Below are positions 35,595-44,501 of a stretch of 64,000 bases of DNA, piece after piece (position 1 is the first letter of the stretch; each line of letters begins with the position of its first letter). The notes below the pieces were generated by a model. That model searched no databases and was not told the origin of the DNA. It saw nothing but the letters and a program-made list of their open reading frames with translations. Both the position numbers and the translations under genes were made by a program. Location: contig JBDHXV010000004.1 in the NCBI GenBank assembly GCA_039810885.1, positions 1 through 64,000 of the forward strand, read 5' to 3'. The DNA is from BJGO01 sp039810885. Its GTDB lineage: Bacteria; Bacteroidota; Bacteroidia; Chitinophagales; UBA10324.

Positions 35595-36340
35595 CAATAA
35601 TTATAAAAGCGTTCTTCGTTCTTACTGTAAAGAGGCAAAATCCAAGATGCAGAAAGCCCCATCATCATATCCAAGCGCAAGGTGTTATCTTGTTTCCGTT
35701 CATCAAAATTCCACGAGCGGCGATTACGTGTAAGGGCTTCATTAAAGTCAAATCCAACTCTGAAATTCATCCTGCGTCGTGCATCAAGGTTTATGAGTTG
35801 AATCGTTTGTTTAAATAAAACGCCATTCGTTAGACGGTCATATCCCTTTTTATATTCTTTATTCAACTGTAATAATATTTCATCCTGATCGACAATGCGG
35901 ATTTTATGTTGCAAAAATCCTACTCCCGCACTGAATATAATACCCGAATTGGGGTTGATCTTTTTTATAGAAACTAATTTACCTATGCTCCCATAAATCA
36001 TATATCCCCGTTCAAATAAAGCAACATCGGCAATAGTACCTGTGTATCCAATTAAGTCACTCCCTGCACTTAGCGAATCAATAAATGAAGATTCCTTTAC
36101 CGTGCGACCATAAATAAAATCGCTCCCTATTCCAAAAATAAAATTTGAGACAGATTTGCGATATACTCCTCCGCCTATGCTGCTGTTGTTACCAAAGCGG
36201 TTTGCCAAATCTCCGAATGGCAGATATAAACCGAAATTACCTTGTATCAGGGTGCCTGCAATTGAAGCCTCTTTCAGCGATTGTGCACTTGAGCTATACA
36301 CACTAAAAAAAAGACCTGTTAGTATTAAGTATTTCTTCAT
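35594..36340 (-). CDS. Outer membrane barrel protein coupled to waaA
   Basis: About 248 residues with signal peptide MKKYLILTGLFFSVYSSSAQ and a mature part of amphipathic beta strands with glycine turns (GGGVYRKSVSNFIFGIGSDF, YMIYGSIGKLV, MMMGLSASWILPLY) typical of an eight- to ten-strand outer membrane barrel. The ATG at 36340 begins the signal peptide; a longer frame from 36373 is unlikely. The stop overlaps the waaA start, so the two are probably made together. I recognise no specific function. Confidence 0.75.
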   Translation of the reverse strand: MKKYLILTGLFFSVYSSSAQSLKEASIAGTLIQGNFGLYLPFGDLANRFGNNSSIGGGVYRKSVSNFIFGIGSDFIYGRTVKESSFIDSLSAGSDLIGYTGTIADVALFERGYMIYGSIGKLVSIKKINPNSGIIFSAGVGFLQHKIRIVDQDEILLQLNKEYKKGYDRLTNGVLFKQTIQLINLDARRRMNFRVGFDFNEALTRNRRSWNFDERKQDNTLRLDMMMGLSASWILPLYSKNEERFYNY

Positions 36341-36395
36341 CCGTTTCAAACTTAGCAAGAATATAAACTGCAAATGAATAACATTCCTTATATAC

Positions 36396-36403
36396 TATAT
36401 TTG
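36396..36403 (+). promoter_or_regulatory. Promoter -7 box of sugar-precursor unit 1
   Basis: TATATTTG (exact TAnnTTTG) ends 15 nt before the ATG at 36419 and lies downstream of the other in-frame ATG (36374), which fixes the aminotransferase start. No strong -33 TTG is seen. Confidence 0.5.
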
Positions 36404-36418
36404 CCACGCTTAAATACA

Positions 36419-37549
36419 ATGAATAAGATTGAAATGGTTGACCTCAAGGGTCAGTATCGGAAAATAAAAAAAGATGTTGATCAGTCCATACAAGACGTAA
36501 TTGATTCTACCGCATTTATCAATGGCAAGCCCGTTCAGGACTTTGCTACGGAAATGGCCGCATACAACGGAAGTAAACATTGCATTCCGTGTGCAAACGG
36601 CACAGATGCATTACAGATTGTAATGATGGCCCTAGGTCTGAAACCTGGAGATGAAGTAATCTCTGCGTCCTTCACTTATTTCGCCACGGTGGAAGCGGCA
36701 GCATTGTTAGGTTTGGAAACCGTTTTTATTGATGTAGATCGCAATACGTTTACAATAAATATAGATGCCTTACGTAAAGCCATTACGCCAAAAACAAAAT
36801 TGATTGTTCCGGTTCATTTATACGGACAAGCAGCTAATATGGAGGAAATTTTGAAGATAGCTGCCGAGCATAAGATTCCCGTATTGGAAGACAACGCACA
36901 AGGAATAGGCGGCACCTTCACATTCAGCAATGGGGTTATCAAGAAAAATGGCGCTATGGCACTCGCCGGTACAACTTCTTTCTTTCCATCAAAAAATTTA
37001 GGCTGTTACGGAGACGGCGGTGCTATTTTCACAAATGATGACGAATTAGCCGTAAAGTGTCGAATGATCGCAGCGCATGGTCAAAGAATTCGATATCAAC
37101 ATGATTTAATCGGCATTAACTCTCGCTTGGATACTATCCAAGCCGCTGTTCTACGTGTAAAGCTCAAACATCTGGATGCCTATTGCGATGCGCGGCGAAA
37201 GGCCGCTGATTACTACGACAAGGCTTTTGAGGGAAATATAAAAATTACGACTCCTTATCGTGCTCCTTACGCTAAACACGTGTTTCATCAATACACAATA
37301 ATTCTACATGAAAGCGTGAACCGCGAAGCATTGATAGAGCATTTGAAAGATAAAGGAATTCCCACTATGCTTTATTACCCTGTGCCTTGTCATAAACAAA
37401 AGGCATTTGAAAATCGAGGCCACATAAGTGGGGCACTAACCAATACCGATTATTTAACTCCGCGTGTTTTATCCCTGCCTATGCATACCGAGCTTTCAAA
37501 TGAGCAGTTGCAATATATTTCACAATGTGTTATAGAGTTTTTAAATTAA
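36419..37549 (+). CDS. DegT/DnrJ/EryC1/StrS aminotransferase, WbpE-like
   Basis: A 376-residue PLP enzyme that aminates keto-sugar nucleotides. MVDLKGQYRKIKKDVD, CANGTDALQI, TYFATVEAAALLG and SFFPSKNLGCYGDGGA (PLP lysine ~192) are all present. The run resembles P. aeruginosa WbpE, which makes UDP-3-amino sugars; the C-terminal YPVPCHKQKAF motif agrees. It opens a three-gene plus-strand unit and precedes UDP-glucose dehydrogenase by 6 nt. The product is inferred from homology and from the WbpD-like gene at 39965. Confidence 0.88.
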   Translation: MNKIEMVDLKGQYRKIKKDVDQSIQDVIDSTAFINGKPVQDFATEMAAYNGSKHCIPCANGTDALQIVMMALGLKPGDEVISASFTYFATVEAAALLGLETVFIDVDRNTFTINIDALRKAITPKTKLIVPVHLYGQAANMEEILKIAAEHKIPVLEDNAQGIGGTFTFSNGVIKKNGAMALAGTTSFFPSKNLGCYGDGGAIFTNDDELAVKCRMIAAHGQRIRYQHDLIGINSRLDTIQAAVLRVKLKHLDAYCDARRKAADYYDKAFEGNIKITTPYRAPYAKHVFHQYTIILHESVNREALIEHLKDKGIPTMLYYPVPCHKQKAFENRGHISGALTNTDYLTPRVLSLPMHTELSNEQLQYISQCVIEFLN

Positions 37550-37555
37550 CCTAAC

Positions 37556-38872
37556 ATGAATATTGCTGTAGTAGGAACAGGTTACGTCGGGCTGGTTACG
37601 GGAACTTGCTTTGCCGAAACAGGAAACACGGTGATTTGCGTAGATATAAGCGTAGAAAAAATTAACTCTTTAAAAGCAGGCAAAGTCCCCATATTTGAGC
37701 CCGATTTAGATACCCTTTTTGAACGCAACGTTAAGTATCATCGTTTATTCTTTACAACCAACCTTGCTGAAGCGGTTCAAGATGCAGAAGTTATTTTTTT
37801 AGCTTTACCCACTCCCCCCGGCGAGGATGGGAGTGCCGACTTAAAATATATATTGGGCGTGGCCGATGAATTAGGCAAACTAATCATAGATTATAAGGTT
37901 ATTGTAGATAAAAGCACGGTACCGGTTGGTACCGCAGAGAAGGTACGAGCGGCTATTGCAAAAAATGCAAAAACAGAATTTGATGTAGCCAGCAACCCTG
38001 AATTCTTACGTGAGGGAGTTGCTGTTGATGACTTTATGAGGCCTGACCGTGTTGTCATCGGCACTTCATCAGAGCGTGCAAGAAAAAAACTGGATACTTT
38101 ATATGAACCGTTCGTGCGCCAAGGCAATCCTATAATTTATATGGATGAACGAAGTGCCGAAATGACGAAATATGCCGCCAACGCTTATTTGGCAACTCGC
38201 ATTTCCTTCATGAATGAAATTGCTAATGTATGCGAACGTGTAGGAGCCAATGTAGATATGGTGCGTAAGGGAATAGGCAGCGACAATCGTATCGGAAAAC
38301 GTTTCCTTTTTCCCGGAATCGGATATGGAGGAAGTTGCTTTCCTAAAGATGTAAAAGCATTACATAAAACTGCGCAGGAATATCAGTATGATTTTAAAAT
38401 ATTAGATGCAGTAATGAAAGTAAATAGTATTCAGAAGTTGATACTATTCGAGAAAATAAAAGATTATTTTAACGGTAAATTAAAAGATAAGGTCATTGGC
38501 ATTTGGGGATTGGCTTTTAAACCTAACACAGACGATATTCGTGAAGCACCCGCATTATACATTATTGAGGCACTCTTGAATGAGGGAGCATCTATTATAG
38601 CATACGACCCCGAAGCTATTGAGAACACGAAGAGCTTATTCGGCAACCGGATTCAATACGGGTCATCCCCTTATGAGGCGGCACAAGATGTGGATGCCTT
38701 GGCTATTCTCACTGAGTGGTCAGAGTTTCGAACACCGGACTTTAAGAAACTCTCAGAAATCATGAAACAAAAAGTCATTTTTGACGGACGAAACGTGTTT
38801 AACACTAATACACCTGATGAATATGGATTTTACTACAACAGCATTGGTCGCGTAACTATTAAAAACACTTGA
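37556..38872 (+). CDS. ugd: UDP-glucose 6-dehydrogenase
   Basis: Oxidises UDP-glucose to UDP-glucuronate. The 438-residue protein opens with VGTGYVGLVTGTCFAE (NAD fold), carries ASNPEFLREG and has the catalytic cysteine in YGGSCFPKDVKAL (~258). The C-terminal Rossmann half has WGLAFKPNTDDIREAPAL. The length is normal. It is followed immediately by the decarboxylase of the same pathway, with stop and start overlapping by 4 nt if the TTG start of that gene is used, giving a UDP-glucose to UDP-xylose route. Confidence 0.93.
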   Translation: MNIAVVGTGYVGLVTGTCFAETGNTVICVDISVEKINSLKAGKVPIFEPDLDTLFERNVKYHRLFFTTNLAEAVQDAEVIFLALPTPPGEDGSADLKYILGVADELGKLIIDYKVIVDKSTVPVGTAEKVRAAIAKNAKTEFDVASNPEFLREGVAVDDFMRPDRVVIGTSSERARKKLDTLYEPFVRQGNPIIYMDERSAEMTKYAANAYLATRISFMNEIANVCERVGANVDMVRKGIGSDNRIGKRFLFPGIGYGGSCFPKDVKALHKTAQEYQYDFKILDAVMKVNSIQKLILFEKIKDYFNGKLKDKVIGIWGLAFKPNTDDIREAPALYIIEALLNEGASIIAYDPEAIENTKSLFGNRIQYGSSPYEAAQDVDALAILTEWSEFRTPDFKKLSEIMKQKVIFDGRNVFNTNTPDEYGFYYNSIGRVTIKNT

Positions 38873-38877
38873 GTAAA

Positions 38878-39828
38878 ATGGTTCGAAAACGCATACTCAT
38901 CACCGGTGCTGCCGGGTTCATAGGCTCTCACTTATGTGATAAGTTTTTAAATAACGGATACGAGGTCATCGGAATGGATAATCTTCTTACCGGAGACTTA
39001 CACAACATTGAGCATTTATTTCCCATAAAAGAGTTTACCTTCTATCATCACGATGTAAGCAAGTTTGTTTATGTTCCGGGGCATTTAGACTATATCCTCC
39101 ATTTTGCCTCACCGGCTTCACCAATAGATTATTTAAAAATGCCAATACAGACTTTGAAAGTAGGCTCTCTCGGCACACATAATTTACTGGGGTTGGCTTT
39201 ATCCAAAAAAGCCCGAATCCTTGTTGCATCTACCAGCGAAGTCTATGGTGACCCCTTGGTACACCCTCAAAACGAAGACTACTGGGGAAATGTAAACCCT
39301 ATTGGCCCACGCGGAGTATATGATGAAGCCAAACGGTTTCAGGAGTCTATAACGATGGCTTATCATACCTATCATAAACTTGAAACTCGTATTGTACGCA
39401 TCTTTAATACGTATGGCCCTCGAATGCGCCTTAATGACGGACGCGTATTACCAACCTTTTTTTATCAAGCACTTACCGGAAAAGACCTTACCATTTTTGG
39501 AGATGGATCTCAAACTCGTTCTTTCTGTTATATTCAAGATTTAGTTGACGGCATTTACAAACTTTTATTAAGCGATTATCCTATACCGATAAATATTGGG
39601 AACCCCGATGAAATTACAATAAGTCAATTTGCCGAAGAAATTATTAAGTTAACGAATACTACACAAAAAGTTATTTATAAGCCTTTACCCATTGACGATC
39701 CTAAACAACGCCAACCCGATATTTCAAGAGCGAAGGAGATTTTAGCATGGGAACCTAAAGTACATCGTGCGGAAGGGTTGCGTATAACATACGACTATTT
39801 TAAAAAAGCTCTAAATGCGACGAGTTAA
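38878..39828 (+). CDS. UDP-glucuronate decarboxylase (UDP-xylose synthase)
   Basis: A ~316-residue short-chain dehydrogenase that turns UDP-glucuronate into UDP-xylose. Features are GAAGFIGSHLCD, HFASPASPIDYL, STSEVYGDP, YDEAKRFQE (catalytic Tyr and Lys) and RIFNTYGPRM. The ASPASP sequence and YDEAKR pair are typical of UXS. It is coupled to ugd, its substrate source. I prefer the ATG at 38878 over the TTG at 38869. Confidence 0.85.
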   Translation: MVRKRILITGAAGFIGSHLCDKFLNNGYEVIGMDNLLTGDLHNIEHLFPIKEFTFYHHDVSKFVYVPGHLDYILHFASPASPIDYLKMPIQTLKVGSLGTHNLLGLALSKKARILVASTSEVYGDPLVHPQNEDYWGNVNPIGPRGVYDEAKRFQESITMAYHTYHKLETRIVRIFNTYGPRMRLNDGRVLPTFFYQALTGKDLTIFGDGSQTRSFCYIQDLVDGIYKLLLSDYPIPINIGNPDEITISQFAEEIIKLTNTTQKVIYKPLPIDDPKQRQPDISRAKEILAWEPKVHRAEGLRITYDYFKKALNATS

Positions 39829-39923
39829 AATATAGCGTAAAAATCCCCCAACCTTCTCTACTGAATTTTCCATTTTCTAATGCCCGCTAAAAGGCCAGAA
39901 GCTATTCTTGACCTCAAAAAAAC

Positions 39924-39931
39924 TATATTTG
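39924..39931 (+). promoter_or_regulatory. Promoter -7 box of sugar-precursor unit 2
   Basis: TATATTTG (exact TAnnTTTG) lies in the 136-nt gap after the UXS gene, 33 nt before the acetyltransferase ATG. It shows the cluster is made as two units. The -33 TTG is only 13 nt away, so spacing is poor. Confidence 0.5.
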
Positions 39932-39964
39932 CGCACCTAATTTTAGGATAGTTCAACATCGAAA

Positions 39965-40558
39965 ATGAGCGAAATAAAAACAAAACCACCTTTTAAAGCA
40001 CATCCCACAGCAGTAATTGATGAGGGGTGTATAATTGGCAATGGCACAGTCATCTGGCATTTTTCGCATATAATGTCAGGCTGTGAAATAGGCGAAGATT
40101 GCAATCTCGGACAAAATGTTGTGGTTCTTCCGGGAGTTAAATTGGGGAATAAAGTTAAAGTGCAAAATAATGTTTCAATCTATACTGGAGTTATTTGCGA
40201 AGATGAGGTGTTCCTTGGCCCAAGTATGGTGTTCACTAATATCACCAACCCTCGCAGCGCCATCGTACGGAAACACATGTATGAAAAAACCTTACTAAAA
40301 CGCGGCGCATCGGTTGGTGCTAATGCGACTATCGTATGCGGCCACACACTTGGCGAGTATAGTTTTATCGGCGCAGGCAGCGTAGTAACTAAAGATGTGA
40401 AACCCTATGCCTTGATGGTTGGTAACCCTGCCCATCAAATGGGATGGATGAGTGAATATGGTCATCGCCTTCATTTTAATCAAGAAGGAATAGCTGAATG
40501 CCCGGAAAGCCTTCAACTTTATAAATTAGAAAACGACGAAGTAAAACGAATAAAATAA
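39965..40558 (+). CDS. UDP-3-amino-sugar N-acetyltransferase, WbpD/WlbB-like
   Basis: A 197-residue left-handed beta-helix acyltransferase. Hexapeptide repeats fill most of the chain, e.g. GCIIGNGTVIWHFSHIMSG, GCEIGEDCNLGQNVVVLPG, GVICEDEVFLGPSM and GASVGANATIVCG. TNITNPRSAIVRK is characteristic of WbpD/WlbB, which acetylate the 3-amino group of UDP-GlcNAc3NA. The cofactor is acetyl-CoA. It leads the second transcription unit of the sugar cluster and forms a functional pair with the WbpE-like enzyme, ~3 kb away. Confidence 0.88.
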   Translation: MSEIKTKPPFKAHPTAVIDEGCIIGNGTVIWHFSHIMSGCEIGEDCNLGQNVVVLPGVKLGNKVKVQNNVSIYTGVICEDEVFLGPSMVFTNITNPRSAIVRKHMYEKTLLKRGASVGANATIVCGHTLGEYSFIGAGSVVTKDVKPYALMVGNPAHQMGWMSEYGHRLHFNQEGIAECPESLQLYKLENDEVKRIK

Positions 40559-41854
40559 ATGATCTACGACGATCTCTTAGCAAAGAAGAATAAACTTGCC
40601 GTAATAGGCTTAGGTTACGTTGGGTTGCCCATAGCCCTTGAGTTTGCCCGCAAAATTTCAGTCATCGGCTTTGATATTAACCCTAAGCGGGTAGAAATGA
40701 TGAGAAAAGGAATAGACCCGAGCAACGAAATAGAAAAGGAGGCTTTTGAAAATTGTGATATAAAATTTACCAGTTCAATTGAAGACCTACGAGAGGCACA
40801 ATTTTATATAGTTGCGGTTCCCACACCAGTTGATGAGCACAACGTGCCGGATTTAATACCCGTGCTAAGTGCAAGCGAAACAATAGGCAAGGTGATTAAA
40901 AAAGGAGATTATGCCGTATTTGAATCAACAGTATATCCCGGATGTACAGAAGATGATTGCTTACCTGTAATCGAAAGAATCTCGGGGTTAAAAAATGTAA
41001 AAGACTTCAAGTTAGGTTATTCTCCCGAACGAATTAATCCAGGAGATAAAGAACACACCTTACCCAAAATCACGAAAGTGGTATCAGGCAGTGATGCGGA
41101 ATCTTTAGAACAAATTGCCAAAGTGTATGAAATCGTAGTGAAAGCCGGAACCCATCGCGCTCCGAGTATCAAAGTTGCAGAAGCAGCTAAAATCATTGAA
41201 AACACTCAACGCGATTTAAATATTGCATTGATGAATGAACTATCCCGCATCTTCGATAAAGTAGGTATCAATACATACGATGTTATTGAAGCGGCTTCTA
41301 CCAAGTGGAACTTCCTTAAATTTTACCCCGGATTGGTAGGGGGGCATTGTATCGGCGTTGACCCTTATTATCTTACTTACAAAGCTGCGGAATTGGGATA
41401 TGATTCGGAAGTTATCCTAAGCGGACGACGCATTAATGATGATATGGGGCCATATATTGCACGTCGTACGGTGCAATTGATGACCAAACAACACAAAGAC
41501 ATCAGCAAATCACGTGTATTAGTAATGGGAGCTACTTTTAAAGAAAATGTGAGTGACATCCGAAACTCAAAAGTTGCAGACATTATTAACGAGTTAAAAC
41601 AATTCTCTGTAAACATTGATGTTATTGATCCTTATGCAGATTCTGATGAGTTAAAACACGAATATGGATTCGAATTGGTGAAAGAACCAAGCGGTAAATA
41701 TGATGCCATCATTGTGGCAGTAAACCATGCAGACTATTTAAGTTTAGACCCTAATTATTTCAATAATCTTTGTGGCGATAACTGTGTAGTGATAGATGTG
41801 AAAGGCATTTATAGAAACAAGTTAAATCATAATATTAAATATTGGTGTTTATAA
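40559..41854 (+). CDS. UDP-N-acetylhexosamine 6-dehydrogenase, TviB/WbpA-type
   Basis: A 431-residue nucleotide-sugar dehydrogenase oxidising UDP-GlcNAc or UDP-GalNAc to the uronate. It has LAVIGLGYVGLPIALEFA, VAVPTPVDEHNVPDL, YSPERINPGD, and the catalytic cysteine in GGHCIGVDPYYLT (~264). The sequence resembles Vi-antigen TviB and WbpO/WbpA, distinct from ugd above. It begins at the base after the previous stop. Together with the downstream epimerase it could make UDP-GalNAcA, or feed the WbpE/WbpD route. Confidence 0.88.
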   Translation: MIYDDLLAKKNKLAVIGLGYVGLPIALEFARKISVIGFDINPKRVEMMRKGIDPSNEIEKEAFENCDIKFTSSIEDLREAQFYIVAVPTPVDEHNVPDLIPVLSASETIGKVIKKGDYAVFESTVYPGCTEDDCLPVIERISGLKNVKDFKLGYSPERINPGDKEHTLPKITKVVSGSDAESLEQIAKVYEIVVKAGTHRAPSIKVAEAAKIIENTQRDLNIALMNELSRIFDKVGINTYDVIEAASTKWNFLKFYPGLVGGHCIGVDPYYLTYKAAELGYDSEVILSGRRINDDMGPYIARRTVQLMTKQHKDISKSRVLVMGATFKENVSDIRNSKVADIINELKQFSVNIDVIDPYADSDELKHEYGFELVKEPSGKYDAIIVAVNHADYLSLDPNYFNNLCGDNCVVIDVKGIYRNKLNHNIKYWCL

Positions 41855-42910
41855 ATGGGTAAGAGAAAAATATTGATTACCGGCGGTGCAGGCTTCATTG
41901 GCTCGCACGTTGTACGTTTATTCTTAAATAAATACCCCGATTATACCATTCATAATCTGGACACACTCACTTATGCCGGCAATCTCGAGAATCTCAAGGA
42001 TATTGAATACCTACCTAACTATAAATTTATTAAAGCAGATATTAAAGATGCAGAAACGATATTGACGCTTTTTAATAAAGAACAATATGATGGGGTTATT
42101 CATCTTGCCGCTGAAAGCCACGTAGATCGCAGTATTGCCAATCCTATGGATTTTGTACTTACAAATGTGGTAGGAACCGTAGTGCTGTTAAATGCAGCAC
42201 GTGCGACGTGGAAAGACACTACCGGAAAGCGTTTTTATCATGTATCTACCGATGAAGTTTATGGCTCTTTAGGCGAGGAAGGATTTTTTACAGAAGAAAC
42301 TGCCTATGACCCTCGCTCCCCATACTCTGCTTCTAAAGCAAGTTCAGATCATTTCGTACGAGCATATCATCACACTTTTACCTTGCCTGTGGTGTTGTCA
42401 AATTGTTCTAACAACTACGGCTCGCATCAGTTTCCCGAAAAATTAATTCCTCTTTGTATTCATAATATAAAGCACAATAAACCACTGCCTATATACGGCA
42501 AAGGGGATAATGTTCGTGACTGGCTTTGGGTTAATGATCATGCTCAAGCTATCGATTTAATTTTCCATTCCGGCAAGAACGGAGAAACCTACAATATCGG
42601 CGGCTTTAATGAGTGGAAGAATATCGATTTGGTAAAGATATTGTGCAAGCTAATGGATGAAAAACTCCAGCGACCTCCTCAAACTTCTGAACAATTAATA
42701 ACTTATGTAAAAGACCGCGCAGGGCACGATTTACGATACGCCATTGATGCTACAAAAATAAAACGTGAACTGGGATGGCACCCCTCCTTACAATTTGAGG
42801 AAGGACTTTCCAAAACGATCGATTGGTACCTGACCAATGATGAATGGTTGCAACACGTTACCGGTGGAACGTATAAAAATTATTACGACGCACAATACGA
42901 AAAACGCTAA
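41855..42910 (+). CDS. rfbB: dTDP-glucose 4,6-dehydratase
   Basis: Produces dTDP-4-keto-6-deoxyglucose for rhamnose and related sugars. The 351-residue SDR has ITGGAGFIGSHVVRLFL, DTLTYAGNLENL, LAAESHVDRSI, the active-site STDEVYGSL (~130), YSASKASSDHFVRAYHHT (~157) and WLWVNDHAQAID. All are RmlB motifs. rfbA, rfbC and rfbD are not in the window. It starts at the base after the previous stop and is followed closely by the epimerase. Confidence 0.94.
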   Translation: MGKRKILITGGAGFIGSHVVRLFLNKYPDYTIHNLDTLTYAGNLENLKDIEYLPNYKFIKADIKDAETILTLFNKEQYDGVIHLAAESHVDRSIANPMDFVLTNVVGTVVLLNAARATWKDTTGKRFYHVSTDEVYGSLGEEGFFTEETAYDPRSPYSASKASSDHFVRAYHHTFTLPVVLSNCSNNYGSHQFPEKLIPLCIHNIKHNKPLPIYGKGDNVRDWLWVNDHAQAIDLIFHSGKNGETYNIGGFNEWKNIDLVKILCKLMDEKLQRPPQTSEQLITYVKDRAGHDLRYAIDATKIKRELGWHPSLQFEEGLSKTIDWYLTNDEWLQHVTGGTYKNYYDAQYEKR

Positions 42911-42919
42911 TTGCAGGAA

Positions 42920-43894
42920 ATGTACGAGACACCATTTCATACTACAGCGTTAAGTGACAAAATCATAGTCGTTACCGGTGGTGCAGGATTTATAGGTTCT
43001 CATTTAGTAGAATATTTATTAAAACAGGGAGCTAAAGAAGTCCGCGCATTTGATAATCTTAGCACCGGACGCCAGCAAAATGTTGACTTATTTACAACAT
43101 ATCCTAATTATCACTTTATCAAAGGAGATATATGCAATATAGAAGAAATACAACAGGCTCTCGAAGGATCTGACTACTTATTGCATCAGGCCGCATTAGG
43201 CTCTGTGCCCCGCTCCATCAAAGACCCCATTGCCACCAATCGAATTAACGTAGATGGTTTTCTGAATACCCTGGTAGCTGCACGTGATGCGGGAGTTAAG
43301 CGTGTAGTCTATGCATCTTCATCGTCCGTTTACGGCGACCACCCGAGCTTGCCCAAGGTGGAAAGTCAAACGGGAAATCCGCTGTCTCCCTATGCTGTTA
43401 CAAAAAAGACGAATGAATACTACGCCCAAGTCTTTGCCAATGTATATAACATGGAAATCATCGGGTTACGTTACTTTAATATCTTCGGGCCAAGGCAAGA
43501 CCCTAATGGTCCTTATGCTGCTGTGATTCCACTTTTTATTTCATTAATGAAAAATAAACAGGCCCCGTATATCAACGGAGATGGCAAGCAGACTCGTGAT
43601 TTTACTTTTGTATCGAATGCCGTGCAAGCAAATATCAAAGCATTGTTTACCCTTAATAAGTTGGCATTAAATCAGGTTTACAATATCGCCGTAGGTGAAA
43701 ATTTCTCTCTGCTTGATATGTCTGCATTATTAAAAGAAATCTTAAACTGCTCCATCTCACCGATTCATCGTGAAGATCGAGCAGGAGATATTCGTAATTC
43801 TCTTGCAGATATTCGTAAAGCAAGGGAATTGATTGGATACCATCCTACCGTTCATTTCAAAGAAGGGTTACAAATTACTTCATCAGCATTTTAA
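42920..43894 (+). CDS. UDP-N-acetylhexosamine 4-epimerase, TviC/WbpP-type
   Basis: A ~324-residue extended SDR that interconverts GlcNAc- and GalNAc-type UDP-sugars. VTGGAGFIGSHLVEYLL, DNLSTGRQQNV, LHQAALGSVPRSI, ASSSSVYGD (Ser triad), SPYAVTKKTNEYYA (Tyr/Lys) and GDGKQTRDFTFVS agree with WbpP/TviC. I chose the ATG at 42920; an in-frame TTG at 42911 is the alternative. It ends the cluster, converging at its end with a tRNA/rRNA methyltransferase gene. Confidence 0.88.
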   Translation: MYETPFHTTALSDKIIVVTGGAGFIGSHLVEYLLKQGAKEVRAFDNLSTGRQQNVDLFTTYPNYHFIKGDICNIEEIQQALEGSDYLLHQAALGSVPRSIKDPIATNRINVDGFLNTLVAARDAGVKRVVYASSSSVYGDHPSLPKVESQTGNPLSPYAVTKKTNEYYAQVFANVYNMEIIGLRYFNIFGPRQDPNGPYAAVIPLFISLMKNKQAPYINGDGKQTRDFTFVSNAVQANIKALFTLNKLALNQVYNIAVGENFSLLDMSALLKEILNCSISPIHREDRAGDIRNSLADIRKARELIGYHPTVHFKEGLQITSSAF

Positions 43895-44422
43895 TTATCT
43901 GCTGGATAGCCAATTTTGCCACAGTACAATGCCGGCACTTACTGCAATATTAAACGAGTGCTTACTTCCGAATTGAGGTATTTCAATTCCTATATCCAGC
44001 AAATCCAAAGTATCTTCACCTAATCCATTGACTTCATTTCCGAAAACAAATGCATAGTATTGGCTCCTATCCGCTTTAAACAGTTCTAAGGATACACTTT
44101 CATCTAATTGCTCCACCCCTATGATTTTATAATTCTTATCCTTTAGTTGAATTAAAGCCTCGCGTGTTGTATTAAAATAAGCCCAAGGAACAGAATCTGT
44201 AGCACCTAAAGCTGTTTTCTGAATTTCACGATTTGGCGGAACTGCCGTTATGCCGCAGAGATAGACGGCCTCCATACCAAATGCATCTGCCGTTCTAAAA
44301 ACAGATCCCACATTCATAGCACTCCGGATATTATCCAATACCACGACCGCTTTGCTACGAACACTGTTGGAATAATCTATTTTATTTATTCGCCCCAGTT
44401 CCTCATTGGCAATTTTTCTCAT
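43895..44422 (-). CDS. TrmH/SpoU-family RNA methyltransferase
   Basis: A 175-residue SPOUT-fold 2'-O-methylase. The trefoil-knot motifs are NIRSAMNVGSVFRTADAFG, FVFGNEVNGLG and IPQFGSKHSFNIAVSAGIVLW. It is short, with no extra RNA-binding domain. Target is tRNA or rRNA; the sequence does not decide. I chose the ATG at 44422 (MRKIANEELGRI) because the in-frame TTG at 44455 falls inside the -33 box. Confidence 0.85.
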   Translation of the reverse strand: MRKIANEELGRINKIDYSNSVRSKAVVVLDNIRSAMNVGSVFRTADAFGMEAVYLCGITAVPPNREIQKTALGATDSVPWAYFNTTREALIQLKDKNYKIIGVEQLDESVSLELFKADRSQYYAFVFGNEVNGLGEDTLDLLDIGIEIPQFGSKHSFNIAVSAGIVLWQNWLSSR

Positions 44423-44427
44423 AAACA

Positions 44428-44456
44428 CAAAGATGCCACGAAAGAATCTTTGCAAA
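44428..44456 (-). promoter_or_regulatory. Promoter for the TrmH-family gene
   Basis: TTTG (44453-44456) lies 17 nt before CATCTTTG (44428-44435; one mismatch to TAnnTTTG) on the minus strand. The -7 box ends 5 nt before the ATG, so the message may have almost no leader. Confidence 0.42.
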
Positions 44457-44501
44457 CAAGTGCTAAAACCCTAAAGGCTTTCAGTATTTTAGCCTCCGCC
44501 C

